Below are positions 1 to 13,200 of a stretch of 64,000 nt of DNA, piece after piece. The translations under genes and the position numbers were made by a program. Source of the stretch: Lingula anatina (Eukaryota; Brachiopoda; Lingulata; Lingulida; Lingulidae); the NCBI RefSeq assembly GCF_001039355.2, contig NW_019775436.1, positions 475,617 to 539,616 of the forward strand, written 5' to 3'. Each line of letters begins with the position of its first letter. The stretch's first letter is position 1. A model generated the notes under the pieces. It saw only the letters and a list, made by a program, of their open reading frames with translations, searched no databases and was not told the origin of the DNA.

Positions 1-349
1 AAGGTAAAAAGTCATGAATATATATGCTGCATATTTCCAAATCTATTTAAGGTTATTTCATGCATTCTGTTGGTATAGCAATCAATAAAACAAATATCAA
101 ATAAACAGCGTGTCTTTATTTGTGCTCTCAGAAAATTAAAGCATGGTAAACACTTCACAGAATTGTTTAAAAAAATGAAGCAAAGATAGGCCTATGCTTC
201 CTACTACCAAATCTAAAAAAGGTAATTTCGGTCGATGCCATTTTGTCTACTTCGACTCACATGTAGCAGCCAACTATCGGGTAGCCTGTCCGACCTTCAG
301 TCCACTAAATACCACGACGCTCTTGTCGACCCTTTTTTCGCTACAAAAA

Positions 350-573
350 AAAAACCTGGTATGTGCTGCTTTGGACAGAATGTCACTGAAATTTTCCGGG
401 CGATGATCGCTGGCTGCGGCCAGCCTTTTGTATAATTGTAAAAGGGTGATATCTCCATGTCCAATATCAATGGCAAACCAATCCAAAACGACGGCCCCCG
501 TTCTCTTTATGACTTTAATTGTCGTGTATTTTAAAATTAATGCTAGAGAAGAATTTGAAGGCAAAGCAGCCAT
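350..573 (-). CDS. Possible first coding exon of an unidentified minus-strand gene
   Basis: From an ATG with good context (GAAATATGG; complement of 571-573) an open frame reads MAALPSNSSLALILKYTTIK, then TGAVVLDWFAIDIGHGDITL and LYKRLAAASDHRPENFSDIL. The stretch is GC-richer than its surroundings, has few repeats, and an NRF1-like ACGCATGCGCAG (592-603) lies just upstream. The rest of the gene would lie before base 1. I do not recognise the family; a donor near 352 (CCAG|GTTTTT) is weak. Confidence 0.3.
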
Positions 574-591
574 ATTTCCACATGGTGATAA

Positions 592-603
592 TACGCATGC
601 GCA
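592..603. promoter_or_regulatory. NRF1-like site, ACGCATGCGCAG
   Basis: Matches the palindromic GCGCATGCGC-type NRF1 core typical of animal housekeeping promoters and lies 19 bases upstream of the minus-strand ATG at 573. Confidence 0.3.
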
Positions 604-2385
604 GAAAGCTCATTTTCCGCACTCCGAACTACTCGGATGTCTCCGCAGTCGACAATGACAGTATGGAGCTTGCGGAATTAGCTGAGGATTGCCGATTGCA
701 TTTTCCGGCAAATTCAATAACGATGTTTGCGACAATCGATTTCTTTGGGGGGGGGGGGGATTTTTTTATTTTTATTTTGAGAATGGACGAATATCGGTGC
801 GCGCACAGGATGTCATCCATAAAAATAAAAAAGTGGCCTAAGAGAAAAAAATTGCCAGGGCTACCCCAGGATACCTTATTTTCAGGGTTATTATTATGTA
901 CCTTTTATGCCCTATGTCAGGGGATACATGTAAGTCTTAAGTGACTTAAGGCAGAAAATATCTTTATTGCATGTTCAGACCATGTATCTTTCTAAGCACA
1001 CAGGATCTTGACTTGTCTAATGAGGCCATATGATTAGGTGATTTGTTTCTTGATATCAGAATTCGCAACTTGATAGGTTTTGGAGAACTGATATATTTTC
1101 CAGTGGAGATCATATAAGAATTCACAGCGACAGCCAATAAGCAGTGATATTAATAATATGTCAGTATTGGATTAACTGATGATTGAAAAATATCTGGTGC
1201 TTCTGTCTCAGTTTTGAGGTCTCAGGTTTTTCAGGATAGTCATAATGACCATGGTTATTTTTCCTCCATGATTATCACCTTTTTCTTTTGGTTCTAAGAA
1301 ATGGCCTAACGACCCTACGCAGTGGGCCTAATGACCCTACGCAGTGGCCGTTGTTGTACAGTATATTTCTAGATTGAAAACGAAAAAGACAGAAAGACAA
1401 CAATGTGCAACAAAATTAATGAGGGAAGCTGGGGGAAAAAATTGGAATCTGAATAAATGAGAAAATTGAAATTTGAGTGATAACTATATTTCTTGCATAG
1501 AATTCAGTTTGAACAGTGATTACAGTGCTGTTCTGTTATTATTATAAGGATAATAATAAACTGTCATTTGGGCCATTCCACAACATTTCATTGCAATTAA
1601 AAAAAAGAAAAAAAACTCCTGTTGAATGTGTTGATTTGGCAACAATGCTCATTTTCTTTTTCTCTCTTTTTATTTTTCATCTTGTGCTGATGTGCACATA
1701 GCATGTAGAGTTGATGTATCACCTAGCGATATCAGGAAAGTGTTGTAATTCTTCAACCTTTTAAAATGTCTGGGGAGATTTATATCTGCTGATTTACTGA
1801 TGAAGCTCCGCTCACAAAGGTCTCCCATGTTTGATCGGGGCTTTGATTCTTCATCACTGATCTGATTAGAGATTGGTAAATTTACCCAGGCATTTGAAAG
1901 CTTTCCCATGAGAATTTAGTAGCGTGTGAATGTCTGTTATGTTCTCTTTATACTGGTTACTTTTCTGCGCCTTTATTGTGCCAGGCTGTTCCAAATGCTC
2001 TCGTTCTGAAAATCCGGGATGGGAATTGTCCTCTTTGTAGAAAAAAAATATTTCCTTCTTTTTGTGCCACAGATATTGTATAAATTTCCTGGCCTATGTT
2101 TGAAATTTTCAAAATTGGAGGAAATCCATTGTATTCCTTCATTATTTTTACAGTATTCTCTTGCACATCCCTTCAGAAGTGATCTCTTGATTAAGTTAGG
2201 TTCACAGAGAGATGTCTATATGTTAGATCACTGGCATCACGCCAGATCATAGATCAGATTAGGAATCGGCAAATTTACCCAAATGCCATTTCAGTTTTCC
2301 TAGAAGTGGTTTAGTGGCCAGGTTGTCTCTTTGACCTGCTCACACAAAGCGCTGTTTAGCATGTGATTGTGAATTCATCTAGACT

Positions 2386-2607
2386 GGGTTCCCATAAACC
2401 TATGTTCTAGCTGGTTCGATCCAACTCCGAGGGGATTCTCGCGAAATTGCAATCAGTTTAAGTGGCTTAAATGCCTGTCATGCCCTTTGAAGCTGTTAAG
2501 GGGGGGGGATAATTAACTTTTGTGCACATCTAAACTGAATGGAAAGAATCCCATTGGAGATATATTGATCCTGCTAGTACAGTAAGGTTATGGGAATGGC
2601 CCCTTAG
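2386..2607. mobile_element. Diverged MITE of the GATCGATCTA family
   Basis: CTGGGTTCCCATAAACCTAT ... TGGGAATGGCCCC with CTTAAATGCCTGTCATGCCC inside; ends are worn. Confidence 0.5.
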
Positions 2608-3048
2608 TATTCAACCCTGGTATTGCCTCCCTGCTTGATGTTGGTAAAGTATTTGTAGCTTGGGCTGTAAAATTTTGTGCATTTACTTTTCTGCATGTTT
2701 GTTGTTAGTACCAGACTGTTCCAAATCCTTTCCTTCTCAAAATCTATTGAAGAAAAAGAAATACTTCATTCTTTTTGTGCCATGGAGATGGTTCACAAGC
2801 AATGTAGTAGCCTGGGAAGTCAAATTTTGTGCTACTCCTGAGATGAGTCGGCAACTATATGCAGTATTTTGCATTTTAAGAGCATGGGACACAGTTTGCT
2901 GCAAAGTTTTATTTGTTTGTTTATTTAAATATTACAGTCTATGAATGATTTTATAGGATACACTCAGTCACTGTATAGTGATGTAATTGTTTTACTGCAG
3001 GCTCTGCAGATAAATCCCTTTCTTATGTGTAAACAAAGTATCTGTACA

Positions 3049-3202
3049 TTTCAGAGGCTGATCCAGATATTTTTTCAGTCTTTGACAGTCTTCCCAATTA
3101 TCTTTGTTGAGTCTTCCTCCATTTTGATGCCCGTCAATGTAAACTTGAAAAATTCTGACCGTCTTCTGGAAGACCCAGAATACGGCCTCCATCTGCCCTG
3201 GC
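3049..3202. mobile_element. Diverged copy of the CAGGGGCGGATC MITE family
   Basis: GAGGCTGATCCAGATATTTT ... CGTCTTCTGGAAGACCCAGA ... ATCTGCCCTG. It lies inside a chance open frame at 2941-3387. Confidence 0.6.
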
Positions 3203-4079
3203 ATTTAGTCATCACCTGTGTGTTGTTTGCGTTGTCTCTGTGCACTTTTCACCTTAAATGCAATTTGTGGAAAACTGTGGGACTTATTATTTTACTGTTT
3301 GGATGTACTTATGTGAACCTGTTGCATAATCTAATCAGAGGGATCAATGATCATGCAAGATTAGGGCTATTATATATCAATGGTTAGTAATGCATCTGCC
3401 TGGATTAGGGCTAGGGATAAATTTTTTTGATTTCCCTCGTGATCATTTCAGAAAAGCATTTTACATGATAATGCACGGATTTTAATGGCTCAGTTCAATT
3501 GAGGGATACGAGAAGACAGCGAAGATATGAAAACAGATAAGATTTTGTAGAGAAAAAAGAAAAAGCGCTTTATAATGGAAAGATTTACTTCAATAAAGAT
3601 GGTTTTAAGAGGACATGGTTAGGATATGAAAATAAAGTAAGAATTATAGAAAAAAGGCAATATTGATGAGATTATAATGGATCAATTTACTTCAGGAAAG
3701 ATTGATTCAAGATGGCATGTTAAGAATATGAAAACAGATGAGAATTGCAGAAAAAAAAAACATAATGCTTAGTTTTTGATCGATATATTAGCTTGAGGGA
3801 TATGTGATGTGAAATTATGAGTCTAGGATATGGAAACAGATAAGAAATTGAAGAGAAGAATATTGAAAATTCTGAGACGATAATGGTTCAGTTACCTTCA
3901 ATGGAGATTGATGCAAGAAGATGTGTTTTACATTTAAAAACACTAGAGAGATTGTAGAAAAAATTGATAACGCTTTATGGCAGCTGATGTTAGACTTTTT
4001 TCATTGTATGCAGTGTCAGTAATGGTCTAAGAGTATTGGTGGTAGGCAAAACTGATGGTAATGAAGAACCGAAATGTGT

Positions 4080-4170
4080 GTTTGCGTGTGTGTGTGTGTG
4101 TGTGTGTGTGTTTGTGTATATGTGTGTATGTTTGCATGTGTGTATGTGTTTGTATGTGTGTGTGTTGCTA
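4080..4170. repeat. GT-rich microsatellite
   Basis: Interrupted (GT)n; produces shadow cysteine/valine ORFs. Confidence 0.9.
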
Positions 4171-6121
4171 ACAGTCTCAAACCCCAACCCCACTATTTCA
4201 AAATGCGCAAAGGCATGGGGAGAGAGAGTACCTTAAAATGGCATTTCAAAATATTCAGGGTTTGGTTAATTGTAGACAAAATACTATCTATTTTGTTTAA
4301 GAATAGCACTAGCCTCATTCAAACACCTGTATTGGAGTATATGGGACTTGCGTTGCTGTCATATTTCTTTACTATTTCTTCATGCACACACATGCACATG
4401 CAAAGAATGAGAGAAGGAAAGAGAGAGAGGTATGCATACACTGCCTCTACCCAATGCAAGTAATTGTTAAATATGTAACAGTAACTTTATATGCATATTC
4501 TGGATAAAACCATTGGATTGTGGTAAGGGAATAACATTTACTTAACAGCAGTTATAAATTCATGAATCAATTTGCTGGGGTCTTAATTTTCTCAGAACCA
4601 AGAGGATAAGGTTGATTTATTGGTTCATGAATATGTTTTTTCTTCATTTTTCAAAGCTTTGAAAAAAATCATGCTTTTGTTTACAGGGAAAGCAGTGATT
4701 GTAGTTAGTTGAGAGCTGGTTTGTTAAAAGGATTGCAATATATATTTTTTTTTTGGACTCAAAAGGTTTATTGTAATTTGCTGAAGTCTGCCAGTCTTCT
4801 TAGTGTGTATAATGTCTCGCTCAGATACAAATAAATCGCATCTGGTTTATGTCGATGACTTTCATGGACTGCTCCTCTCCCCCATCCCCCACCCCACCCC
4901 ACCCCACCCCCAAAATACATGGAAGTTATTCATTTGCCTAAAACCCAGTTTATGGACCCTAATGCCTATAGGGTCACACTCAACTTAAAAACTCAACCTT
5001 TCTTTTATGTGTGTATATATGTGTATATCAGGCTCGTAGTCATCAAAAAAAAAAAAAAAANATTTCTCTCTCTGAACAAGCATTCATTAGTTACTAGTTG
5101 AATAATGATAAAAATGTTGTCAACAGAGAAGTTTAGATAGACTACTAATAGACTAGATGAAATAATTGACGAGAAAACCTCGGGGCTCAGAGCAGATTAA
5201 TCAAACGTTGAGATCGATTAATTTTCAGCATTAAGGGCAAGCAGATGATTTGTTTGGGGAAAAAGAGGAAAAGTGCCACAGATTATCTGTGACAAAGAAA
5301 AATGGTTGTTGAATGCTCTGTTATTGTGATTCAGAGACTGTATCATCGTCTTATGAGGTGATTTTTTTTAAACTTGATTATTTGGGGATAGTATCACCTA
5401 GTTGCTGTCTCAAGTTCCTTTCAAGGAACATATCAGAATTATAGAATTTGCCAACATTGGACAAAAATTTTTACGGCATGTGTCACATGCACAAATACTA
5501 CATTTATTTACACATTTTTCACCCCTAAAATAATCCATTACATATTTTTTTTCAATGATTTATTATTGGTTTATAAGATTCTCACAAAAAATTCCACTCT
5601 GACTTGAAACCAGTTTGATTTTCTTAACTGTCATTTTATCTTTTACACATGTTACTGACATAACTGTTATTTGGGGACATAAGCTGAATCGATATTTGCT
5701 CGAATAGGGAGAGTAATTACTGAATATGTACATCGTTCTTCCCCCACAGGGTTTATTGGCTAAGACTTAGTTTATGAGATCATAATGTGTATTATTCGCA
5801 GACGTTTTAATGGTGAGGGATGAATATTGATCTCTAAGTGATATTTTTCTGAAAAATATGCATTCCTTTTAAATGGATAGAATTAGTGAAGATGATATTG
5901 CACTTTTGTTTTTAAAGAGTATTTCTTGCTAACAGTCTGTGGAGTGATTTGGTTAGATTTATGAATAAATTTTCTTCTTGGTCTTTTCCTATTGCACTAT
6001 CCTGTAATAATCTTTTCAAGTCTTCCGTGCTTTTAGCTAAAAAAAAAAGATTTTGTGCAAAGGAAAAAAATTATAAAACCTCTATTAATAATCTATTTTA
6101 AGTTAAAACTGAAGCCAAGGG

Positions 6122-6123
<2 letters not shown>

Positions 6124-6154
<31 letters not shown>
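6124..6154. repeat. (GA)n microsatellite
   Basis: About 15 GA units; the matching tract in the second block (9535-9552) is shorter, a length difference between copies. Confidence 0.9.
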
Positions 6155-6157
<3 letters not shown>

Positions 6158-7085
6158 AATTACCATCATAAATTACATAGATAAAGGGAAGCTATACCAT
6201 ACCTTAGCTCAGTTCTGCTACCACACTAGCTCACTAGATCTATGTGTCTCTTGCACATGTCAAAAAAGAATCTTTGCCTCATTGTTAATGACAGCATACA
6301 ATGAAAAACAGCTCTGCCATAATTTAAGATGGATTAAATCCGAATTGTTGTTTTGTAACTGTCATTTTCAAAGAAATACCAAATAAAAAAAATTACATTT
6401 GAGTCACTAGCATCAAGTTGATTCATTTTCTACTTTATTGTGATCATTTTCTTTAGGTCAAGAATGGTTTTAGACTCTCCAACAGGGCAGTGAAGTAGAA
6501 CTTGATTCTAACATGAAGTTTCACTTATATAATTATATTGGCATTTCTTTGAATTTGCAAAATGTTCTAGCAATTTTTGGTGCAGCTTTTCTTGCAATCA
6601 TTTCAGGCACCCTTAATTGTGAAAGTGAGAATGCCAATTTGATTAGACCATAATAAGCCTTGACATTCTCAAGTTGCCTTGTGACCTTTGGTTTCCGTAG
6701 ACATCAGCAGTGATTATTTTGAAAGTTTATAATTTGCAAAACTTTTTTACTCTCCCATTTTTTTTACTTTTGCATATATAAATAAAAAGTGATTTTTTTT
6801 TTTTTTTTTTAATCCATCTATGAGTTATTTCTGTACAAATTTTGAGCACTTTGATTTGAAGCCAAAGTCATCAATAATCTCGGTCTCTTTTTGGATTGGA
6901 AGAGTTGTTAAGCTTGCTTTTCAATCTGTCTAATATACCAGGCTATAAACCTAAACTTTAATTTTTAAAGAGAAAAATTAAGTATAGAATTATATGTGTT
7001 TACACAACCTTGCTGCATCGATGCACTTGAATGAATGCCATACATTTTTTGTTATTTTTCAATTATTGATATATTTTATTTTCAG

Positions 7086-7228
7086 CATGTAGACCATTTA
7101 AGCTGGCTCGGTCTTTCAAAAGACATCTCTGTGAAGACGTCCCTCAAGCCATTTTGGGACAAAAATAACTCACCAAAGCAAAATGACGCACATTATAAGA
7201 GGATTTTTGAGAAATTTAAAAAGATGAG
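7086..7228 (+). CDS. PDE9A: PDE9A-like exon, pre-catalytic linker (copy 1)
   Basis: Open from the acceptor TTTTCAG (frame starts [10 protein letters not shown]) to an AG|GTGAGC donor, ending FEKFKKM plus two bases. This part of PDE9 is poorly conserved. It is assigned by phase match (AG+C gives serine) to the next exon and because an almost identical copy exists at 10487-10629. Confidence 0.7.
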
Positions 7229-10200
7229 GTGAGCAATGACAAAAAATCAATAGTATTAAGGGAAATTAGGCAATTTTTGATATACAAAAAAAAAGGGTCA
7301 ACGTTTATCGGTTTTATAATGACTGTAATGTTACAATTTAAGATATTTAATCCTTACTGAAGTATACTTACAGTACGAAGTACAAGATTGCATGTGAAGA
7401 CCCTCAAGCTAGACAAAGGCTTGAAGACATTTCTGGTTGGAATTTCTTTTTTTAAATCAAATTTAGCTACAAAAATATATCTGAAAAGACTAATGAAATG
7501 AATGATGGTTTTGGAGTAAAATGGGACAAAACTTCCATGAACGAGTTTTTACAGAAGAAGTGGCTGTGGGTCATGTGTGGGTCATGTTTCCATTAAAGTT
7601 ATGTCAGTCAGTATTGGTACTATTTTTTTGGAAAGTCATCTTGTTACGATTACCTCTCCACGAGCAACCTGTCCAATCTCCTTGTTGTCCCGCCCATTGC
7701 CATTTAATTGTGTGAAGGCAAGTGCCATTACAATGGCCTCCTGTGGTGAGAAAATCAAACCACCTGCTGAACTTGGTTGACTGAGTTAGTTGTACCCAGG
7801 TTGAATGGAAACATGACTTACGGTGCATTCACAACCAGTTGAACTGTGGACTAACTAGTCTGTGGATCAAATATGGTGCGCACTTGACAATGGCTTCCCA
7901 CCTCCCATGCTTGCTGTCCCAGCAGAGGCAGAGTAATTAAATTTCGGCAAACTTTTAAGTGTGTTGCGCCATATTTGATCCAAGGACTACTTTGACCGTT
8001 GATCAGCTGGTTGTGAATATGGCCTTACAATGTACCCAGAAAATCTAGGTGTTTTTTTGTTTGGAGAATAAAACACCTAAAACCTGTGCATATGCCTGTA
8101 TTTTCAGCACTGTTCAGGTAACGGATGAAGTGAGAGATTATCTGAAAAAGCCGACATTCGATAACTGGCAGTGGGACGATGCAGAAATGCTGATATTATT
8201 GCAGCAGATGTACATAGATCTGGGGTTCCTCACAAAGTTCAACATAGAGGTAGAGTGTTGTACAGGATATATAATTGTGACACTTTCTGAAAATGTGAAC
8301 GCACAGGCATGTATGTACACACATGCATACACTCTAACAAAGTGAGAGAGAAAGAGAGAGTGTTTCCAGCTCTTTACTGCAACAGCTATATGAGGCCTCT
8401 GTTTCCTCACCAAATTCAACATATTTGATGCTATAAATTATGCAATTCTCACTTTCTGAATTTGAGAGAGAGAGAGATATTGGTTGTCTTGGANCTAGTT
8501 ACTAGTTGAATAATGATAAAAATGTTGTCAACAGAGAAGTTTAGATAGACTACTAATAGACTAGATGAAATAATTGACGAGAAAACCTCGGGGCTCAGAG
8601 CAGATTAATCAAACGTTGAGATCGATTAATTTTCAGCATTAAGGGCAAGCAGATGATTTGTTTGGGGAAAAAGAGGAAAAGTGCCACAGATTATCTGTGA
8701 CAAAGAAAAATGGTTGTTGAATGCTCTGTTATTGTGATTCAGAGACTGTATCATCGTCTTATGAGGTGATTTTTTTTAAACTTGATTATTTGGGGATAGT
8801 ATCACCTAGTTGCTGTCTCAAGTTCCTTTCAAGGAACATATCAGAATTATAGAATTTGCCAACATTGGACAAAAATTTTTATGGCATGTGTCACATGCAC
8901 AAATACTACATTTATTTACACATTTTTCACCCCTAAAATAATCCATTACATATTTTTTTTCAATGATTTATTAATGGTTTATAAGATTCTCACAAAAAAT
9001 TCTACTCTGACTTGAAACCAGTTTGATTTTCTTAACTGTCATTTTATCTTTTACACATGTTACTGACATAACTGTTATTTGGGGACATAAGCTGAATCGA
9101 TATTTGCTCGAATAGGGAGAGTAATTACTGAATATGTACATCGTTCTTCCCCCACAGGGTTTATTGGCTAAGACTTAGTTTATGAGATCATAATGTGTAT
9201 TATTTGCAGACGTTTTTAATGGTGAGGGATGAATATTGATCTCTAAGTGATATTTTTCTGAAAAATATGCATTCCTTTTAAATGGATAGAATTAGTGAAG
9301 ATGATATTGCACTTTTGTTTTTAAAGAGTATTTCTTGCTAACAGTCTGTGGAGTGATTTGGTTAGATTTATGAATAAATTTTCTTCTTGGTCTTTTCCTA
9401 TTGCACTATCCTGTAATAATCTTTTCAAAGTCTTCCGTGCTTTTAGCTAAAAAAAAAAGATTTTGTGCAAAGGAAAAAGATTATAAAACCTCTATTAATA
9501 ATCTATTTTAAGTTAAAACTGAAGCCAAGGGGACCAGAGAGAGAGAGAGAGTAGAAATTACCATCATAAATTACATAGATAAAGGGAAGCTATACCATAC
9601 CTTAGCTCAGTTCTGCTACCACACTAGCTCACTAGATCTATGTGTCTCTTGCACATGTCAAAAAAGAATCTTTGCCTCATTGTTAATGACAGCATACAAT
9701 GAAAAACAGCTCTGCCATAATTTAAGATGGATTAAATCTGAATTGTTGTTTTGTAACTGTCATTTTCAAAGAAATACCAAATAAAAAAAAATTACATTTG
9801 AGTCACTAGCATCAAGTTGGTTCATTTTCTACTTTATTGTGATCATTTTCTTTAGGTCAAGAATGGTTTTAGACTCTCCAACAGGGCAGTGAAGTAGAGC
9901 TTGATTCTAACATGAAGTTTCACTTATATAATTATATTGGCATTTCTTTGAATTTGCAAAATGTTCTAGCAATTTTTGGTGCAGCTTTTCTTGCAATCAT
10001 TTCAGGCACCCTTAATTGTGAAAGTGAGAATGCCAATTTGATTAGACCATAATAAGCCTTGACATTCTCAAGTTGCCTTGTGACCTTTGGTTTCCGTAGA
10101 CATCAGCAGTGATTATTTTGAAAGTTTATAATTTGCAAAACTTTTTTACTCTCCCATTTTTTTTACTTTTGCATATATAAATAAAAAGTGATTTTTTTTT

Positions 10201-13200
10201 TTTTTTTTTTGAAGCCATCTATGAGTTATTTCTGTACAAATTTTGAGCACTTTGATTTGAAGCCAAAGTCATCAATAATCTCGGTCTCTTTTTGGATTGG
10301 AAGAGTTGTTAAGCTTACTTTTCAATCTGTCTAATATACCAGGCTATAAACCTAAACTTTAATTTTTAAAGAGAAAAATTAAGTATAGAATTATATGTGT
10401 TTACACAACCTTGCTGCATCGATGCACTTGAATGAATCCCATACATTTTTTGTTATTTTTCAATTATTGATATATTTTATTTTCAGCATGTAGACCATTT
10501 AAGCTGGCTCGGTCTTTCAAAAGACATCTCTGTGAAGACGTCCCTCAAGCCATTTTGGGACAAAAATAACTCACCAAAGCAAAATGACGCACATTATAAG
10601 AGGATTTTTGAGAAATTTAAAAAGATGAGGTGAGCAATGACAAAAAATCAATAGTATTAAGGGAAATTAGGCAATTGTTGATATACAAAAAGAAAGGGTC
10701 AACGTTTATCGGCTTTATAATGACTGTAATGTTACAATTTAAGATATTTAATCCTTATTGAAGTATACTTACAGTACGAAGTACAAGATTGCATGTGAAG
10801 ACCCTCAAGCTAGACAAAGGCTTAAAGACATTTCTGGTTGGAATTTCTTTTTTTAAATCAAATTTAGCTACAAAAATATATCTGAAAAGACTAATGAAAT
10901 GAATGATGGTTTTGGAGTAAAATGGGACAAAACTTCCATGAACGAGTTTTTACAGAAGAAGTGGCTGTGGGTCATGTGTGGGTCATGTTTCCATTAAAGT
11001 TATGTCAGTCAGTATTGGTACTATTTTTTGGAAAGTCATCTTGTTACGATTACCTCTCCACAAGCAACCTGTCCAGTCTCCCTGCTGTCCCGCCCATTGC
11101 CATTTAATTGTGTGAAGACAAGTGCCATTAGAATGGCCTCCCATGATGAGATAATCATAATCAAACCACCTGCTGAACTTGGTGGACTGAATTAGTTGCG
11201 CCTAGGTTGAATGGAAACATGACTTCGGCAGCATTCACAACCAGTTGAACCATGGACTAACTAGTCTGCGGATCAAACATGGCCCGCATTTGACAATGGC
11301 TTTCCACCTCCCATGCTTGCTGTCCTAGCAGGGGCAGAGTAATTAAATTTCGGCAAGCTTTTAAGTGTGTTGTGCCATATTTGATCCAAGGACTACTTTG
11401 ACCGTTGATCAGCTGGTTGTGAATATGGCCTTACAATGTACCCAGAAAATCTAGGTGGTTTTTTGTTTGGAGAATAAAACACCTAAAACCTGTGCATACG
11501 CCTGTATTTTCAGCACTGTTCAGGTAACGGATGAAGTGAGAGATTATCTGAAAAAGCCGACATTCGATAACTGGCAGTGGGACGATGCAGAAATGCTGAT
11601 ATTACTGCAGCAGATGTACATAGATCTGGGGTTCCTCACAAAGTTCAACATAGAGGTAGAGTGTTGTACAGGATATATAATTGTGACACTATCTGAAAAT
11701 GTGAACGCACAGGCATGTATGTACACACATGCATACACTCTAACAAAGTGAGAGAGAAAGAGAGAGTGTTTCCAGCTCTTTACTGCAACAGCTATATGAG
11801 GCCTCTGTTTCCTCACCAAATTCAACATATTTGATGCTATAAATTATGCAATTCTCACTTTCTGAATTTGAGAGAGAGAGAGAGATATTGGTTGTCTTGG
11901 ATCGCATTCACAACAAGTTGAGCCAGGCTTTACAAATCTTGGGGACTAAATATGGCGGTCGTACATGAAAGAAAAAACGCCTAATCTTTTAATAGTCTCT
12001 CTGCCTCTCACACGCCTCCCCACACGTCGTCCCTGCGGGGCGACAGTCATTAAATCTCAGCTCCATTGGGATGACACGTGGGGAGGCCTGTGAGAGGCGG
12101 AGAGACTATTAAAAGATTAGGCGGTTTTTCTTTCATGTACATCCGCCATATTTAGTCCCCAGGATTTGTAAAGCCTGGCTCAACTCGTTGTGAATGCGAT
12201 CTTGTTCTTTTGTCTGTGATTCGATTGTCATCAGCTTTAGGATTTTATCTAAAATAAAGAAGCCTCAAACATATAACATTATCGTCAGCTTTAAAAAGAA
12301 CCAATGACAATAAGATCAATACATATAAAATGTTGCTTTTATTCTTTTTCAGCTCTCAGTGCTGCAGCATTGGCTGTTTGAGGTGTACCGCCATTACAAT
12401 CCCGTTCCCTTTCACAACTTCAAACATTGTTTCATGGTGGCTCAAATGGTAAGTTGACACATAATTCAGGGAACAATTTGTTCTGACGGAAGACAGGATG
12501 GATCAACAAAGATAATTTGGAAGACAGCCAGAAAATATCTCTGGATCCACCCCTGTAATTCATGGTTTGAATTGATGCTTCCAAATATTCAGCTCATTTT
12601 GTTCTTTTTATCTAGACAATTTTTTACAACCGTCTTATGTTTTAGTGCTCAGGTGGCAAGTTGACATTAAGTCATGATTTGAATGAGCATGACAAAATCT
12701 GTCTTGCCACTTCTGTTGGAGTTTCTCTTCTCTACATGCAGTCTGTTTAAGTCTGTGTGGATGTTGACCATGAAGTCACAGTGCCACAAAGTGAAAAGCA
12801 GGAAGTTTTCCGTGTGGTTTAGGTCACTGTCTGCAACTCTCCAAGCCTTGTCACATCAAAAGTTCTATTTTTTTTAGTTTTGGTTTGAGAGGTCCTTCGA
12901 TGACCATGCATTTTTTTTCAGCCCAAAGATAATAAATTAAGGTAATGCAAGAAATATTTGCATTTCCACTTTCTGAGAGGATTTGCAATAATGAAGATGA
13001 AATTATTCACGGAATAGTTGAGGCTTTATAATGTAGGAAAGCTTAGCAGGTTCCTTTCTGAGAAATTCGACTTACTGACACTTGGTTAAGATTTAAAGAA
13101 TATTTTTCTGCTGAAGGGTGAAAATAACTTGGGTGTCCTGTTGAAAATGTCATGCGGAAGAAATGCACTTACTGGTTGATTGAGTCAAAAGAATTGATAG

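Larger units (their letters stand above)
1..7085. other. Mostly non-coding 5' region
   Basis: Apart from the possible exon near 350-573 I see no supported exon. It holds MITE fragments (about 2386-2607, 3049-3202), two diverged copies of a roughly 720-base unit (around 1963-2040 and 2683-2760), a GT tract (4080-4170), a GA tract (6124-6154) and a contig join at 5061. PDE9A N-terminal exons may be here unrecognised. Confidence 0.6.
5087..8493. repeat. Duplicated block 1, first copy (probable haplotype copy)
   Basis: About 3.4 kb repeated in direct orientation at 8498-11893 with roughly 1-2% differences and small indels. Both copies begin at a single-N join. It carries the first two PDE9A exons. 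Confidence 0.85.
8498..11893. repeat. Duplicated block 1, second copy
   Basis: Continues past 11893 into unique sequence and the next PDE9A exon, whereas the first copy stops at the N of 8494, two bases into the foldback that begins at 11900. Confidence 0.85.

Noticed and set aside
2941-3387. 148-codon open frame with hydrophobic stretches
   Set aside because: It runs straight through a MITE of the CAGGGGCGGATC family, has no splice or homology support and an AT-biased composition.
8138-8422. Antisense frame over the PDE9A exon at 8108
   Set aside because: Mirrors a conserved coding exon; no independent support.
8108-11655. Genuine tandem exon duplication giving alternative PDE9A isoforms
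   Set aside because: All coding differences are silent, the blocks start at N joins and extend through introns and 3' flank; alleles explain it better, though long reads are needed.
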